Shown in pieces: positions 48,074 through 58,652 of a stretch of DNA of 64,000 nt. The stretch's first letter is position 1; the number at the start of each line of letters is the position of its first letter. The DNA lies in assembly GCF_964204645.1 (NCBI RefSeq), contig NC_134029.1, forward strand, positions 18,926,450-18,990,449. The letters run 5' to 3'. Both the position numbers and the translations under genes were made by a program. The DNA is from Tubulanus polymorphus (lineage: Eukaryota > Nemertea > Palaeonemertea > Tubulaniformes > Tubulanidae). Under the pieces are notes generated by a model. That model was given only the letters and a program-made list of their open reading frames with translations, was not told where the DNA came from and ran no database searches.

Positions 48074-48607
48074 TGCTATACACGTACTAATAAGTACCAT
48101 TATTAAAGGTGACTTCAAAGTACCATTTTCAGTGGGGTACTTATAAGTACTTAAAAAGGTACTATGTGTTCGTCATTGTAGGAGTACCTTTTTAAGTACT
48201 AATAAGCACCATTATTTAAGGTGACATCAAAGTACCATTTTCAGTAGGGTACTCATTAGTACCATCTGAGAAACATCTAAGACGGTACTCCGACATTCCC
48301 TTTTATGAATAAATAACGTGACGAGTATAGTACTATATAGATTAACTATTTATTTGACGCACAAGCTTTTGCTACTAATGTATAGATGCTTCATCAGGTG
48401 AATGAGAAAGCTTGCGTGCCATTAGTACTACTTCTCACGTTATTTATTCTAAATCTGGCTAACTCTACGAATATACCCTTTTATGGGATATTTGACAAAT
48501 ACCTTTTTCACATTGTTGGTACTCTATTATACCCTTTAAAGGTTTAGGGCAAGTACCTGTGTGGGTAATTTCAGGTACCTTTCGAGGTACTAGGGAGTTC
48601 TATAGCA
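48074..48607. mobile_element. GTAC-rich MITE carrying a nested insertion
   Basis: TGCTATA...AGTACC at the left is inverted at the right (GGTACTAGG...TATAGCA). A unit (AGTACTAATAAG(T/C)ACC through TCAGT(G/A)GGGTACT) occurs twice, at 48083 and 48195. GTAC palindromes recur throughout. It is interrupted by the insertion at 48308-48475. Confidence 0.6.
48308..48475 (-). mobile_element. 168-bp insertion with 10-bp target duplication and hammerhead-like core
   Basis: The 10-mer CCCTTTTATG occurs exactly at both edges (48298-48307 and 48476-48485). On the minus strand the insert has CACCTGATGAAGC, a short stem (GC..CTA / TAG..GC) and GCAAAAGCTTG, flanked by inverted GCAAGCTTT / AAAAGCTTGTGC. This resembles a CUGAUGA-stem-GAAA hammerhead core as found in Penelope-like retroelements, with GAAA changed to AAAA. 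Its ends GAATAAATAACGTGA / TCACGTTATTTATTC are also inverted. Confidence 0.5.
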
Positions 48608-49151
48608 GCAGGTGACCTAAACACAAAACGCACAAACTTAAGCAGCAGCTCGAGCGTAAAATTCTGAAGTTTTTGGCGTTCGGTACGTTTCAGCCGATAT
48701 TTCTCTCGATATTTTGTGCACTATTTGACGTTTCGCTCGTTATAGAGATTAGCGTGCGATCGCATTCATGTTTTATTACGTTGTTGAACTCATCCATGTA
48801 CGTGTGTATGCGGCGTCTCTATCTATCGTACCCCGATGCCGCGTATCCTTCGGGAATTTCACGACGTAACGATGTTACTACGTACTGTAGATATAATATC
48901 GCCCGTTGAACATCCAGATATTCAAAAGTTAAATACGTGATACGCGATCAGATAATAAACTTAAAAGTCTGCAATTCTAGACTTGCGACCTCATCGCATT
49001 TATCTTGATTATAACCTTGATATACAATAAAATCATATATTTCGACTCGATTCTTGCCATTAAGATTAATTTTATTTGCCATATAGGGTGCCACTCTTGT
49101 ACAGTTATAGACTATATCTATATGCAACCAGCCTCTGAGATTTGCAGACAA

Positions 49152-49458
49152 ATTTAGCCGGTGCCAAATTTGGCCTGGAACAACTTTTCATACGGTGCCG
49201 AATGGGCCTGGTCTAGATTTTGCAAGACCAAAAACGTCAGACCAGGCCCAAGCCGAATATTAGCACGGGTCAAATTATTGCGCATGAATTACGACTAGTT
49301 CCAATAGTGACTGACTTTTCACTTTGTTTAAGCATTGTTTAGTATCAAGTGAGTGGTTTACCTGTGAGATCGCTCTCTAATTAGGCGCAGGTCTAATTTG
49401 GGCCTGATCCGGGACAACGTCGTGGCCCGGGCCAAATCATCTTCATTCGATTGCGGCT
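49152..49458 (-). mobile_element. GGCC-MITE, near-complete
   Basis: GCCGGTGCCAAATTTGGCC, ACTAGTTCCAATAGTGACTG, AAGCATTGTTTAGTATCAAG, CGCTCTCTAATTAGGC and CGATTGCGGCT. Confidence 0.75.
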
Positions 49459-50604
49459 AATATTGCCTTCTACGAGAACCTCTGGTGTCAATTTCCGGCC
49501 ATTGTGAAAGCAACAATTCAACTGTCAATTGTTGACAGTTTAAGGATAAACACAGGCGTCGCGTTCATGTCTGTTTACCATATAGATTTCCCCGGAGTAA
49601 ATTGCACTGTCGCTTGAAAACGAAATCTTAAGAAAAAATCATCGTCGTTACAAACGGTTAATGAAGTCAAAGATATCGACTAAAGATGACGATGTCGTAG
49701 CAGTTTGTCTCGTTCAGAATACGAGCCGTCAGAACCGTCAGATGATAGAGTGAATTCATCCTAGCTAATGGGATTTTATCGGGGGAAACTTGTTTATCGC
49801 GAGGTAAAAAGGGGGAATAATCACCTTTACGTTTGCTACGCGAGTGCATTCCGTTCGGCGCTCGTCGTTACGTGCGTCCTCAGCTGTGTCCTTGGCAGAG
49901 GTGACGAGAAACCGTCCAGCGACTGCCGGAAATTCAAACCTATCGAGTCGCACTTACGACGATCCACTTATAGATGGTAATAAAAAAAATCGAACGCAAG
50001 AAAGCGTCGATTGCACGTTTTTCCCGTGTAAGACGTGACGATCGATTATGGTTTCCTAGGTTATCGGCGCCGGTCGGTTATTAGCGACGCGAGCGTTGTC
50101 GTCGGCGCGTACGATTTTTCGATACTATAAGCAACATTTCCTGCCAATTATTCGACGAATCCTCATAAGATGATCGGCGTTCGCGGAAAATGTTACAGTA
50201 GTCGCGCTCTTCTACAGTCGGCGCACGTTTCTATATGATATAGAGATACGCGATCGGCTTTGCTAAGAGTACCGATACCTAAGTACCAACAACCGCGGTG
50301 GCGTGCTTGCTTGGTCGTGGTTGGAGGTATAGAATTTGTATATAAACATCGCGGTACCGGTTAGATTAACGCGGCAGCCGTACATAAAATCTAATCGGCT
50401 GAAGTTATTGATGAACCGATAGCACGTGCATCGTTAGGTAATTTCTTGGAAGCGTATGTTAATGAGGGTCTGAATGATTGCTTTTCGGAATACAGTCGTT
50501 TATTACACCTCGATTGATAAGGCACTGATGGGTACAAACGTAATCGAACGTAATGAAAGTTCTTTCCTACGTACTTACAACGGATCCTAGAAATGCGTTC
50601 GCAA
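49459..50604. other. Stretch with CG-rich part, no supported gene
   Basis: A 70-codon frame at 49768-49980 begins MGFYRGKLVYRE and contains a hydrophobic SALVVTCVLSCVL. It has no partner exon in a compatible phase, so I do not call it. 50040-50260 is CG-rich. Confidence 0.35.
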
Positions 50605-51017
50605 GCCCTGATCATGAGAACTTTTGGCCCCTGCCAAATTAGGACTTTACATTGGAACTGGCCAATCATTGGATCCTTAGACAAAGTTGCCATCACACAA
50701 GCATTTTTGGCTTCAAACAACTGTTCACACAAGCATTTTTGGCCTCAAACAACTACTGTTCACATAGGTGCCAAATGGGCCTCTGCCTTTTTGGCCCAAC
50801 CAAAAATGTCGGACCAGGCCCGAGTCAAATTTTAGCACAGGTCAAATTATTGCATATGAATTGCTACTGGTTCCGGGAGTGAGTCACTTTGTTTAAGCAT
50901 TGTTTAGTATCAAGTGAGTGGTTTACATGTGAACACGCTCTCTAAATAGGCTCGGTCCAAATTTGACTCTAGTCCGATCGGTGCCAATTTTGCGTGGGCG
51001 AAGTTGTGATTGCGGCT
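50605..51017 (-). mobile_element. GGCC-MITE with rearranged left end
   Basis: A first terminus (50605-50640) is followed by unrelated sequence. A second copy of the end lies at about 50690, where ACACAAGCATTTTTGGC and CAAACAACTGTTCAC are duplicated. The remainder is canonical to GTGATTGCGGCT. Confidence 0.7.
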
Positions 51018-51459
51018 GTTGACTGGGTTGATACAGTTCTGCATAAGGATAACCTCAAAATACCACACTACCTATGAGAATTATTATAACAATATGGACA
51101 ACCTTGGTAACTTTCGTTTCGATTATACAAGCGAAATAACGAAATGGATCTTATGGAATGACTAGTCGAACTCCTTGTAGACACCATTCGATTATATGGG
51201 CATTTTTGGACGTAAACAAATTACGGCGCCTTATCTGGTATTCAGTGGCAGCTGTTAAATGGCTCTGTTTTGGTCTTTATTATCCATTGCAGCGGGTGGT
51301 TGCCGTACCTAGGGTAATCATCGCGATAGCTCTAGATGTAATCATCTAGATTGTGAAAAAAAGATATCCAGTGAATATTTCATGACGCAGCCCGACCAAC
51401 CAACTGACAATGCGCGAAGTCTCGCGTGGAAAAAAGCTATTCGCAATTTTGTTCGATGT

Positions 51460-51729
51460 ACCGTGATCGCACAGAGTCGATTCGACCCGGGTAAAATTTG
51501 GCCAGTGCCTAATTAGAGAGTGCGTTCACACGTAAACCACTCACTCGTTACTAAAGAAAGTGAGTCACTTCCGGAACCAGTTGAAATTCACATGCTATGA
51601 TTTCGCCTGTGCTAAAATTCTACTCGGGCCTAGTCCAATGTTTTGGTCGGATGCCCATATGGCACCCTGGTGAACGGTTGTTCCAGATCTACTATGGCCC
51701 GGGCCAAAAGCGCTCGCATAATCACAGCT
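51460..51729 (+). mobile_element. GGCC-MITE, near-complete
   Basis: CCGTGATCGCACAGAG, CTAATTAGAGAGTGCG, TCACTTCCGGAACCAGTTG, CGGGCCAAAAGCGCTCGC, and ATCACAGCT. Confidence 0.8.
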
Positions 51730-52099
51730 TTTATAATCAGCAAGTATTCATCAGGGCTCATTATTGTTCGGCGGAAGTATCCATTTCTGCTCGACGGTAA
51801 AGCTGATATCGTTTTGTTTTGTCATTTATGCAAGTGTTATTTTTTGATGTATTAACTTTTTCCGCAATAACAGGCTTTAGTTTTTCCCACTTCTATCTAA
51901 TCAAGATATCATGTGATGGTCATGAGGAGCTGGTTTACGAATTTCATTTCTATATTGCAAACTCGCGTGCAACCAGGAACTAAATACGTGTCGCTTTCAT
52001 ACGAACTGTTCTATGGCCGGTTGAATTCATATCCGGATTATACATGGGGAAAGAATGATTTCGTATTTTATCGAAAATCCTAGGTAATGCGGGCGATGC

Positions 52100-52869
52100 G
52101 TATGCTGCTAGCGTAAACAAACTTTACCCGTGGCATCCGTGGGTTCTGTAAGATAAGCTTCTCGTAAAAGTGAATAAGACTCGAAGGATTTGTATCGTGT
52201 TTTACCGCTCGGCGTTTCCGCGTAACCGTTGCGAGAGTGTTCGCGCGGATATCGAGCCGACTCCGGTCATGAGAAACCGGCTTCGTTTGTATCGGCTACG
52301 CGGATCGTAGGTAGACGAAAGCTTTCGCGCAAAAGTGGCGCTCGAAGAAATTGCTAATTCGCCGGTGCCCGGGAAATAGAAGCCGCGTGTCTCTCGGGGG
52401 TATTTTCAGTCAGGGAGAAATTCGTCGAGTTATCAAAGCGTTCGTTCGCTCGCGCACGCGATTAACTACAATTCCGTCAGACGAATTTCATGAATAATTG
52501 ACTTCGTTTTAAAAGTCTTTTCAAATGGAATTTACTTCCGTCGGGCGGCGTTTCTAGACGTGCGATTTGAATACGTCGAGAACGATCGTCGTTTTCCGCG
52601 CGGATTTCGGGATACCTCCGATTCGTCTTGTTACGTTAGAATGTCGTCGTTATTATCCGCATCGGGCTGGCGACGTTCGTTACCTGAGCGTTCGTCGATG
52701 ATGTCATGCTCGTAGCCGTTGCGTCGGTCGTCGTCGTTAACGGCGTATTCGATATTTCTGCAGCCGAGGATGAACCGCCGAGCTCTGCCGCGTCGGCTGA
52801 TCAACGAGCATTCGACGAACGGATATCGTAACGTGCGACTGGGATTCGAGTATGCGCGTGCTCGAATTC

Positions 52870-52909
<40 letters not shown>

Positions 52910-53239
52910 GCTACTTCCATCTCTCTTAATCGTTACAATCGGATAGGAAAACTTGAAATATATATACTAATAAATATTTCAAGCTCATTAGAATTCGCGA
53001 AATAGTTGCGTTATTAGTTGACAAGAAGCACTTGTTGAAAGCAAAATGAAGCTGCCGAGCTGCGCGTACAAAACATAAGCCGCGTTCGAACACGATGGCT
53101 TCGATCTCGGCTGATCGGTCGTTTCATTTGAAGTCGCGCTCATGAAGTTTGTTTGTTTTTTTTCACTCGATCTGAAGGAGGTTATTAATTGTAACGCTTT
53201 ATACACGTTCGTTCTCGCGTGCGTTGTTTACTTAACAAA
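52100..53239 (+). promoter_or_regulatory. CpG-rich block upstream of exon 1c, putative promoter/5' UTR
   Basis: This stretch is strikingly rich in CG dinucleotides (TTCGCGCGG, TCGCGCAAAA, CGTTCGTTCGCTCGCGCACG) compared with the AT-rich repeats around it, and carries no MITE. It runs straight into the well-placed start codon of exon 1c. It contains a TA microsatellite at 52874-52905. No TATA box at a sensible distance is obvious: the TTTATAC at 53198 is too close to the ATG. The promoter role is inferred from composition and position. Confidence 0.4.
52874..52905. repeat. TA microsatellite
   Basis: Perfect AT alternation over 32 bp within the CpG-rich block upstream of exon 1c. Confidence 0.95.
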
Positions 53240-53342
53240 ATGGAGTTTACCTGGGTGCGCAGTTTCAGCGAACGTCTACGCGGCATGAACCGCAGTTACG
53301 TGGAATTCTTTTTGAAAAAGGAACGCCAGAAGAAACTTCTCG
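53240..53342 (+). CDS. Alternative first coding exon 1c (34 codons plus 1 nt)
   Basis: This exon encodes a 34-residue start (MEFTWVRSFSERLRGM, then NRSYVEFFLKKERQKKLL), basic and probably amphipathic. ATG lies in a strong initiation context (ACAAAATGG), and the frame is closed upstream by TAA at 53192-53194. The exon ends CTTCTCG|gtaagt in phase 1, matching exon 3 but not exon 2. It would therefore replace everything upstream and join the same downstream acceptor, which I do not see before 64000. It follows the most CpG-rich non-coding stretch of the window (52100-53240), a plausible promoter. It could instead belong to a different + strand gene. Phase agreement supports, but does not prove, that it is a third promoter of the same gene. 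Confidence 0.65.
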
Positions 53343-54069
53343 GTAAGTTGAAATATGACGCGGGCTTCGATTTGTTGGGCTGAATGTCGGATTTCTTCGA
53401 AGGGATACGCAGAAAAAGGGCTATATTCTGTTGTATATTCTATATTGTTTTCCCCCGCCTCCCAGAAAATTTCGAAAAGAATTATTTTTCAGGACATCTG
53501 ATCTCATCATCTACGTTATGGCAACCTTGAAACTATAAAAAAGGTATTAGAAAAATTAGGGCCAGTATAGAAGGGTAAATTTCTGGGGCCCGTGATTTTA
53601 AGTTTTTTCCAACTGGCCACGCGCCAGCAATTCCAGCCGACATAAATCGGTGTTCGTTGGTCCGTCTGTCGAAAGGTTCTATATTACACAGACATTCGGT
53701 TGCGTAACTTTCATTTTTTTTCTCCAACGCGATTCTTCTATAATGTCTTGTTTCGCTACATGCGTTAGTTCGCGCGGGCGGTGAATCCCTCGTCGGATAT
53801 TCACAATGTTGACTCAATAGCGAAACTAGTTATAACGTAAATATCCCGAGCGCGAGCGCGCGCGTATCTCATTCGTCGTCGTAAATTTTCATCTGCTTCG
53901 TTTCCGCGCAACAGGCCGTCGCAATAATTGAAACTAATATATTTTCATCGCGAATTGAGTCCGATAATTTTTTTTTTATATCGGCGAAAACCTCATCTAG
54001 AGCTTAATTGAAACGAATGATGTTTTTCAGAAATCATGATTGAATCGAACATTTGAAGCAAGTATTTCA
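53343..54069 (+). other. Start of the intron after exon 1c
   Basis: It begins gtaagttg. 53830-53880 is CG-rich (GAGCGCGAGCGCGCGCG). No acceptor with a phase-1 continuation is convincing. Confidence 0.4.
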
Positions 54070-54502
54070 CCCATTAGCACTCAGGGATTTCACTTTGTCC
54101 ATCACGATACCGAGTAGCTCATTTGCTGTTTATCTCCATGCATTACAAGTTCGTGTTATCTTGTAGTAAATAGTCGAGGCTTTCATATGATATAAAATTT
54201 GATGAGGTAGGCCACCAAAATCGTGTCCTTTTGGCCCCCCGAAATTCATCAGAAACTGACTTGAATTTGAAGTGAGCGCTCAGATCTGTCATTTTCATAC
54301 TCTAAATACTCTAGAAATTGAAATAGGAGGATGTTGATTTCTGGACTTCGAGGACTTGGGTGTCTAGTTTAACATAAGTGGGTTCAAATCCCGCTATAAC
54401 CGTTTTTATGCATCATACAAAAAAAAGTGTTGGGGCGGATTCGGGAGGGTTGAGGAGTAATAGGCAGGGTCGATACGGGCGGGCGACTTGAGTGCTAATG
54501 GG
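54070..54502. mobile_element. CCCATTAGCACTCA TTAA-type element, complete
   Basis: CCCATTAGCACTCAGGG at the left, TGAGTGCTAATGGG at the right, right flank TTAA (54503-54506), left flank mutated to TTCA. It carries a tRNA-like segment (about 54345-54410) with a good T arm (GTGGGTTCAAATCCCGC). Confidence 0.75.
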
Positions 54503-54780
54503 TTAACTAAAACAATTCGATCTGTTCTGTTCTTGTAATTCAATGAAGCCTGACGAGTTCTGTCCGAAATTCAGCGTTATAACGATGCTATTTTTCTTTA
54601 ACTATTACTCATTCCTCGAGCTATCAGTTCATTTTCTCAGAATGTGCCAGTATTTATGTTTCTATGGGGTTAACTCGACGGGTTGCGCATGGAATTAGAG
54701 TTTTGTGTGTCCTTGATCAAATCACGGACTTTCGTTTCAGAGTCAACGATCGAATGGACTTCTGGACTTTCGATTCTCTA

Positions 54781-55030
54781 AAGCCCAACTCACAGGACAC
54801 CGGGAACACGGAAACACAAACATGGAATCAAAAAACACATTTGATCTCGGAAACAATATTGCCCTGTAGACACGTCATAGGAAAACATGGAAACAGGAGA
54901 CATGTTTCCGAGTAATTCCCTGTGTCGTGTGCGGTTACATGAAACGACAAACATGGTTTGGGAGACAATGTTTCCAAACGTGTTTGATTCTGTTTTTCTG
55001 TTTCCCTATATTCCTGTGCCGTGTAGAGTT
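54781..55030. mobile_element. GGAAACATG MITE, copy 2, diverged
   Basis: AACTCACAGGACACCGGGAA and TTCCTGTGCCGTGTAGAGTT are inverted. The interior repeats GGAAACA and TGTTTCC, as at 3144. Confidence 0.55.
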
Positions 55031-55726
55031 CATTTTTCAAGGGAGTGACTGACTCCCGGAGTGTCAATCCTGGAGTTAGATTGCCAGGGATATCCAACGG
55101 CTAATAACTGTCTCATAAATAGATAAACAAAATAATTTATTCAGCAATAACAAACTTCAGTATGGGGGGGGGGTAACTCACATGCTTAGCCATCAAATAT
55201 TACATATTACTCTATTTACCAATAAGCTTCCAATCAAAATGTAAGCGTATGAATAACTGATAAGGTTTCTGGGTAGTATTAATGATGATTATGGTTTATT
55301 GATTGAGTCGTGTGTCATAGGTAATCGTTAAAGTTTTACGACTGTCGAGTCCTTTCATGTTTGTCTCAGGAAGTTGATAACCCAGTGCGCGGAAATCTCG
55401 CTGGAAATATTAATTATCGTGTTCAGATACGATGCACGAACCATCTGGATGTCATCGCTCGGCACGTCGACAATCCATACTTTAGCTTATGTTGCTAGCT
55501 ATTGCGAGCTACACTATTGTTTCAGTCACTGGTGTGTGGTTCTTACCAGCCGTCTTGGGACAGTCTGAATTTGGATCTTGCGGGGGGGGGGGCATTTATA
55601 ACATAACTATCTGTAGCCAATTGAGGAACGCACACTATTTATTTGGCCCGTTCCAGGTATGGATTCATTTTGAATGGTCTAAGTGATTTAGTGTGAACAC
55701 TGCTATAGAGTTCAGTGTAGATAGCA
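55031..55726. other. Intronic stretch, nothing recognised
   Basis: It contains two poly-G tracts (near 55165 and 55580) and a short GGCCCGTTCC fragment near 55645. Confidence 0.4.
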
Positions 55727-56010
55727 GTCTCACGATCACGTGAGTGTTTTTTGGCCAACCATTCACACTGGTGCCAAATGGGTCCGTGCCTGTTTGACCC
55801 AGGCAAAATTTGGCCCGACCAAAAATGTCGGACCAGGCCAGTGTCAAATTATTCATCCCCGTGAATGTTTATTGGTTCTGGAAGTGACTGACCTCGCTTG
55901 CCACAGCATTGTTTTGATAATTGAAAAATTATGGAAAGTTGATTTGGATCGGATCAGGCTCGGGCCAAATTTGGCCCGTGCCAAATAAGAGAGCGCGTTC
56001 ACATGCCTTG
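55727..56010. mobile_element. Chimeric GGCC-MITE, two halves in opposite orientation
   Basis: 55727-55910 is in minus orientation (CACGATCACGTGAG...TTGGTTCTGGAAGTGAC). 55948-56010 is in plus orientation (GATCAGGCTCGGGCC...GAGAGCGCGTTCACATG). Confidence 0.65.
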
Positions 56011-56355
56011 AAAAGTAATGTCTATATATGCGTATTGCGTAACATCGTCAACAATGGGTATAACGTATATCAAGGATCAATAAAGTTATTTTGAATTTGA
56101 ATATATCGACAATGGAATTAACCGGCAAACAGTATAGTCCTGATATTGGTGTATATCCACAATGCCTTAAAAGAAATCGTAATCAGAAAGACATGAACAT
56201 TTGTTGAAGAGGCTGTCTGTATATAGGCATGGTAAAATATGTGATATGAATAGAAAATAAGTCATGAAATTTAATTATCTCAATGTATGCATTGTTATTC
56301 TGATTTGAAACGCTGATATTGATGACGTAGTACGCATTAACTCATACAGTACCTG

Positions 56356-56534
56356 ATCTCGGGGAGTCAATTTGGTCCAGGCCAAATTGGCACGGATTAG
56401 GCCCCCCACTCAAATTTGGCCTGTGCCTAATTAGAGAGTGCGTTCACATGCAAACCACTCAATCGATAGTTGGCACCCGTGTGAACAGTTCCGGGTCTTT
56501 TGGCACGGGCCTAAAATGCTTGTGCGATTGCGGC
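56356..56534 (+). mobile_element. GGCC-MITE, internal deletion derivative
   Basis: CTAATTAGAGAGTGCGTTCAC joins directly to GGCACCCGTGTGAACAG and TGTGCGATTGCGGCG. The central third is missing. Confidence 0.7.
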
Positions 56535-58421
56535 GTAATGCATAGTTATTACCAAGGTATAAAACATTTTTGTAACAGTTTTTACGGGGTGTCCGTATTG
56601 ACTGTAGGAATAAATGAACCTCGTGTAGACATAGCTAAAAGGGTTAGTTCAGGACATAGCCATAGCTGTACTGAATATTACTAGTACACTGAACTGTTAT
56701 TCTATATTTGAACGAGCGGCAAGAAATCAATTGATTGTTTATTGTACATCACATGAGAATACATGACTAACGAATGATGATTTGCAAAGCCCTGGCAGCT
56801 TCCTCATTTACCCTATTTGTTACCCTTTTAGCCTGATTCACTTTTGAATGAGGACTAAGTGTTCGACTGTGGCAATTCCACTTGTGGCAAGTGAGGATCC
56901 ACCAGGTTCGCTAGTGTGCATTCAGATAACAACTCCCGGATTTCTTCTCAGATTGAATCAAAATCTATCCATAATTTCTCAAATTCTTTGAATGGTGATT
57001 AGTAAAATTCACCTTATATATGAACCTTGAGATCATCTGAGTTTATCTAGAGGAGCGGTTTGCCTAATTTCTGATAAGGGAGGCTAAAAATTTAGATGAA
57101 AGTTCATCGAAAATGAACTACATTTTGACAGGACTGTCGCGCTGATACACACGCCATCTAGTGGGATAGCTGGTGGCAAGGAGTCCTCATTGAAAGGTAT
57201 CCCAAAGGCTCGGGCATAATCGAGAGAAATCATTCTCTATACAGAAGGCACTCGATGGCTAGGGCATGGTGTTATACATTTCATTGCTGATTAATCCAGA
57301 TGATATCTTTCATATGCTGATGAAATGCGTTCCTGACAACGTTTCACCTCTCGTCATAAGTTGCATCACTCTTTGTCAGTGGGGATGAACTTCGTTTATC
57401 GGGAGTTAGACAACTATTTGAAACTGAATGTCAGTTCCGAACTATAGTACCGAAATAGCGAACCACCCAACTGAGCATGGTCGCTGTAGTTCGTCCGAGT
57501 TCGTACCTATGGCCGACGATCCGGAACCACCAGTCAAAGTCAACCAACTTCGAAATCCGAAGTTCGCCAGGATTGTTAAGATAACCATTAGCTATTTTCC
57601 GAGTGTCTGCGACTCCCTTTATCTTCAGTCATCGATGGAAATTTCTTATTACCATTTTCCGAAAGTTTCCTTCAAGTCATTTCCCAAATAAATGGATTCA
57701 CTTGTTTTACACGATGAATGCTTCTTCAACTTCATCAATCAATAATCGATAAAACATGGGCTGAATTTGAGAAACATGAGCTGAAATTGACGCCAGATTT
57801 CGATCCAAAAAAAAAAGAAGAAATTACTGCTGGAAATATTTTTGTCCAGGATCGCATTATTTTTCTGAGGACTTCGATAAATCATCTTGATAAACCGGTA
57901 AAACGCTGTCTCCCTGTCATCGACGGTCGGATTTATGGCGCTTTTAAGTCACCATTTGCCTGTTGGATGTCGGTTGATGGTCGACGCTAAGTGGTCCCTT
58001 AAGTAAACCGACACATTATGACCGACATGCGGTTAATTGTGTAGAAAAAAAAAACCGCGCAGAGAAGAACCACATCAAAGCACACATTTGTTTTATATGT
58101 TTCATCGTAAAAATTTTTTTTCTCCATCTACGACTGTTTTCTTTCATTTCATTTAAAACATCGATATGATCTCGAACACTGTGTTTTACCATAACGAATC
58201 GGTTTCAACTTTAGAACGAGGTTTTTATTCGGCTCATTATGAAATGAGGTAAAACCCTCGGTTAAGTGGATAAAACTGAAGGTTGAATATCATTACTTCC
58301 ACTAGTATCACTAGTGTATATTAAGGATCATTTAAAATGCTCTCGGGGTTTGTCCTGAGATCAAGCTAGGTCCCTTAAAGGGGATTCAGCCCAAATCAAT
58401 TTGTTGAATTGATTTGACGTA
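56535..58421. other. Intronic stretch with one MITE relic
   Basis: 57405-57500 resembles the AGTCGACTA family (GAATGTCAGTTCCGAAC, GTCGCTGTAGTTCG). Frames of 87 and 90 codons here have no splice-site support. Confidence 0.4.
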
Positions 58422-58652
58422 AGCCGCGATCACCGAAGATGATTTTGCCACGGCTTATGTGGCCCGGATCAGGCCCAGGCCAAATTTGGCCTTTGCCTAG
58501 TAAGAGAGCGTGTTTACACACAAACCATTCATTTGATACTAAACAATGCTGTGACAAGCGAAATGAGTCACTTCTGGAATCAGTGGCCCGTTATAATTTG
58601 GCCCTTGCTACATTTTGGAAGTTTTTGGTCGGATCAGAGCGGCACAGGCCAT
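58422..58652 (+). mobile_element. GGCC-MITE, right end truncated
   Basis: AGCCGCGATCACCGAAGATG, CTAGTAAGAGAGCGTG, AATGAGTCACTTCTGGAATC and TTTTTGGTCGGATCAG, then homology stops. Confidence 0.7.

Noticed and set aside
57428-57990. 87- and 90-codon frames as exons
   Set aside because: The first overlaps an AGTCGACTA MITE relic. Neither has acceptor/donor pairs in phase 1.
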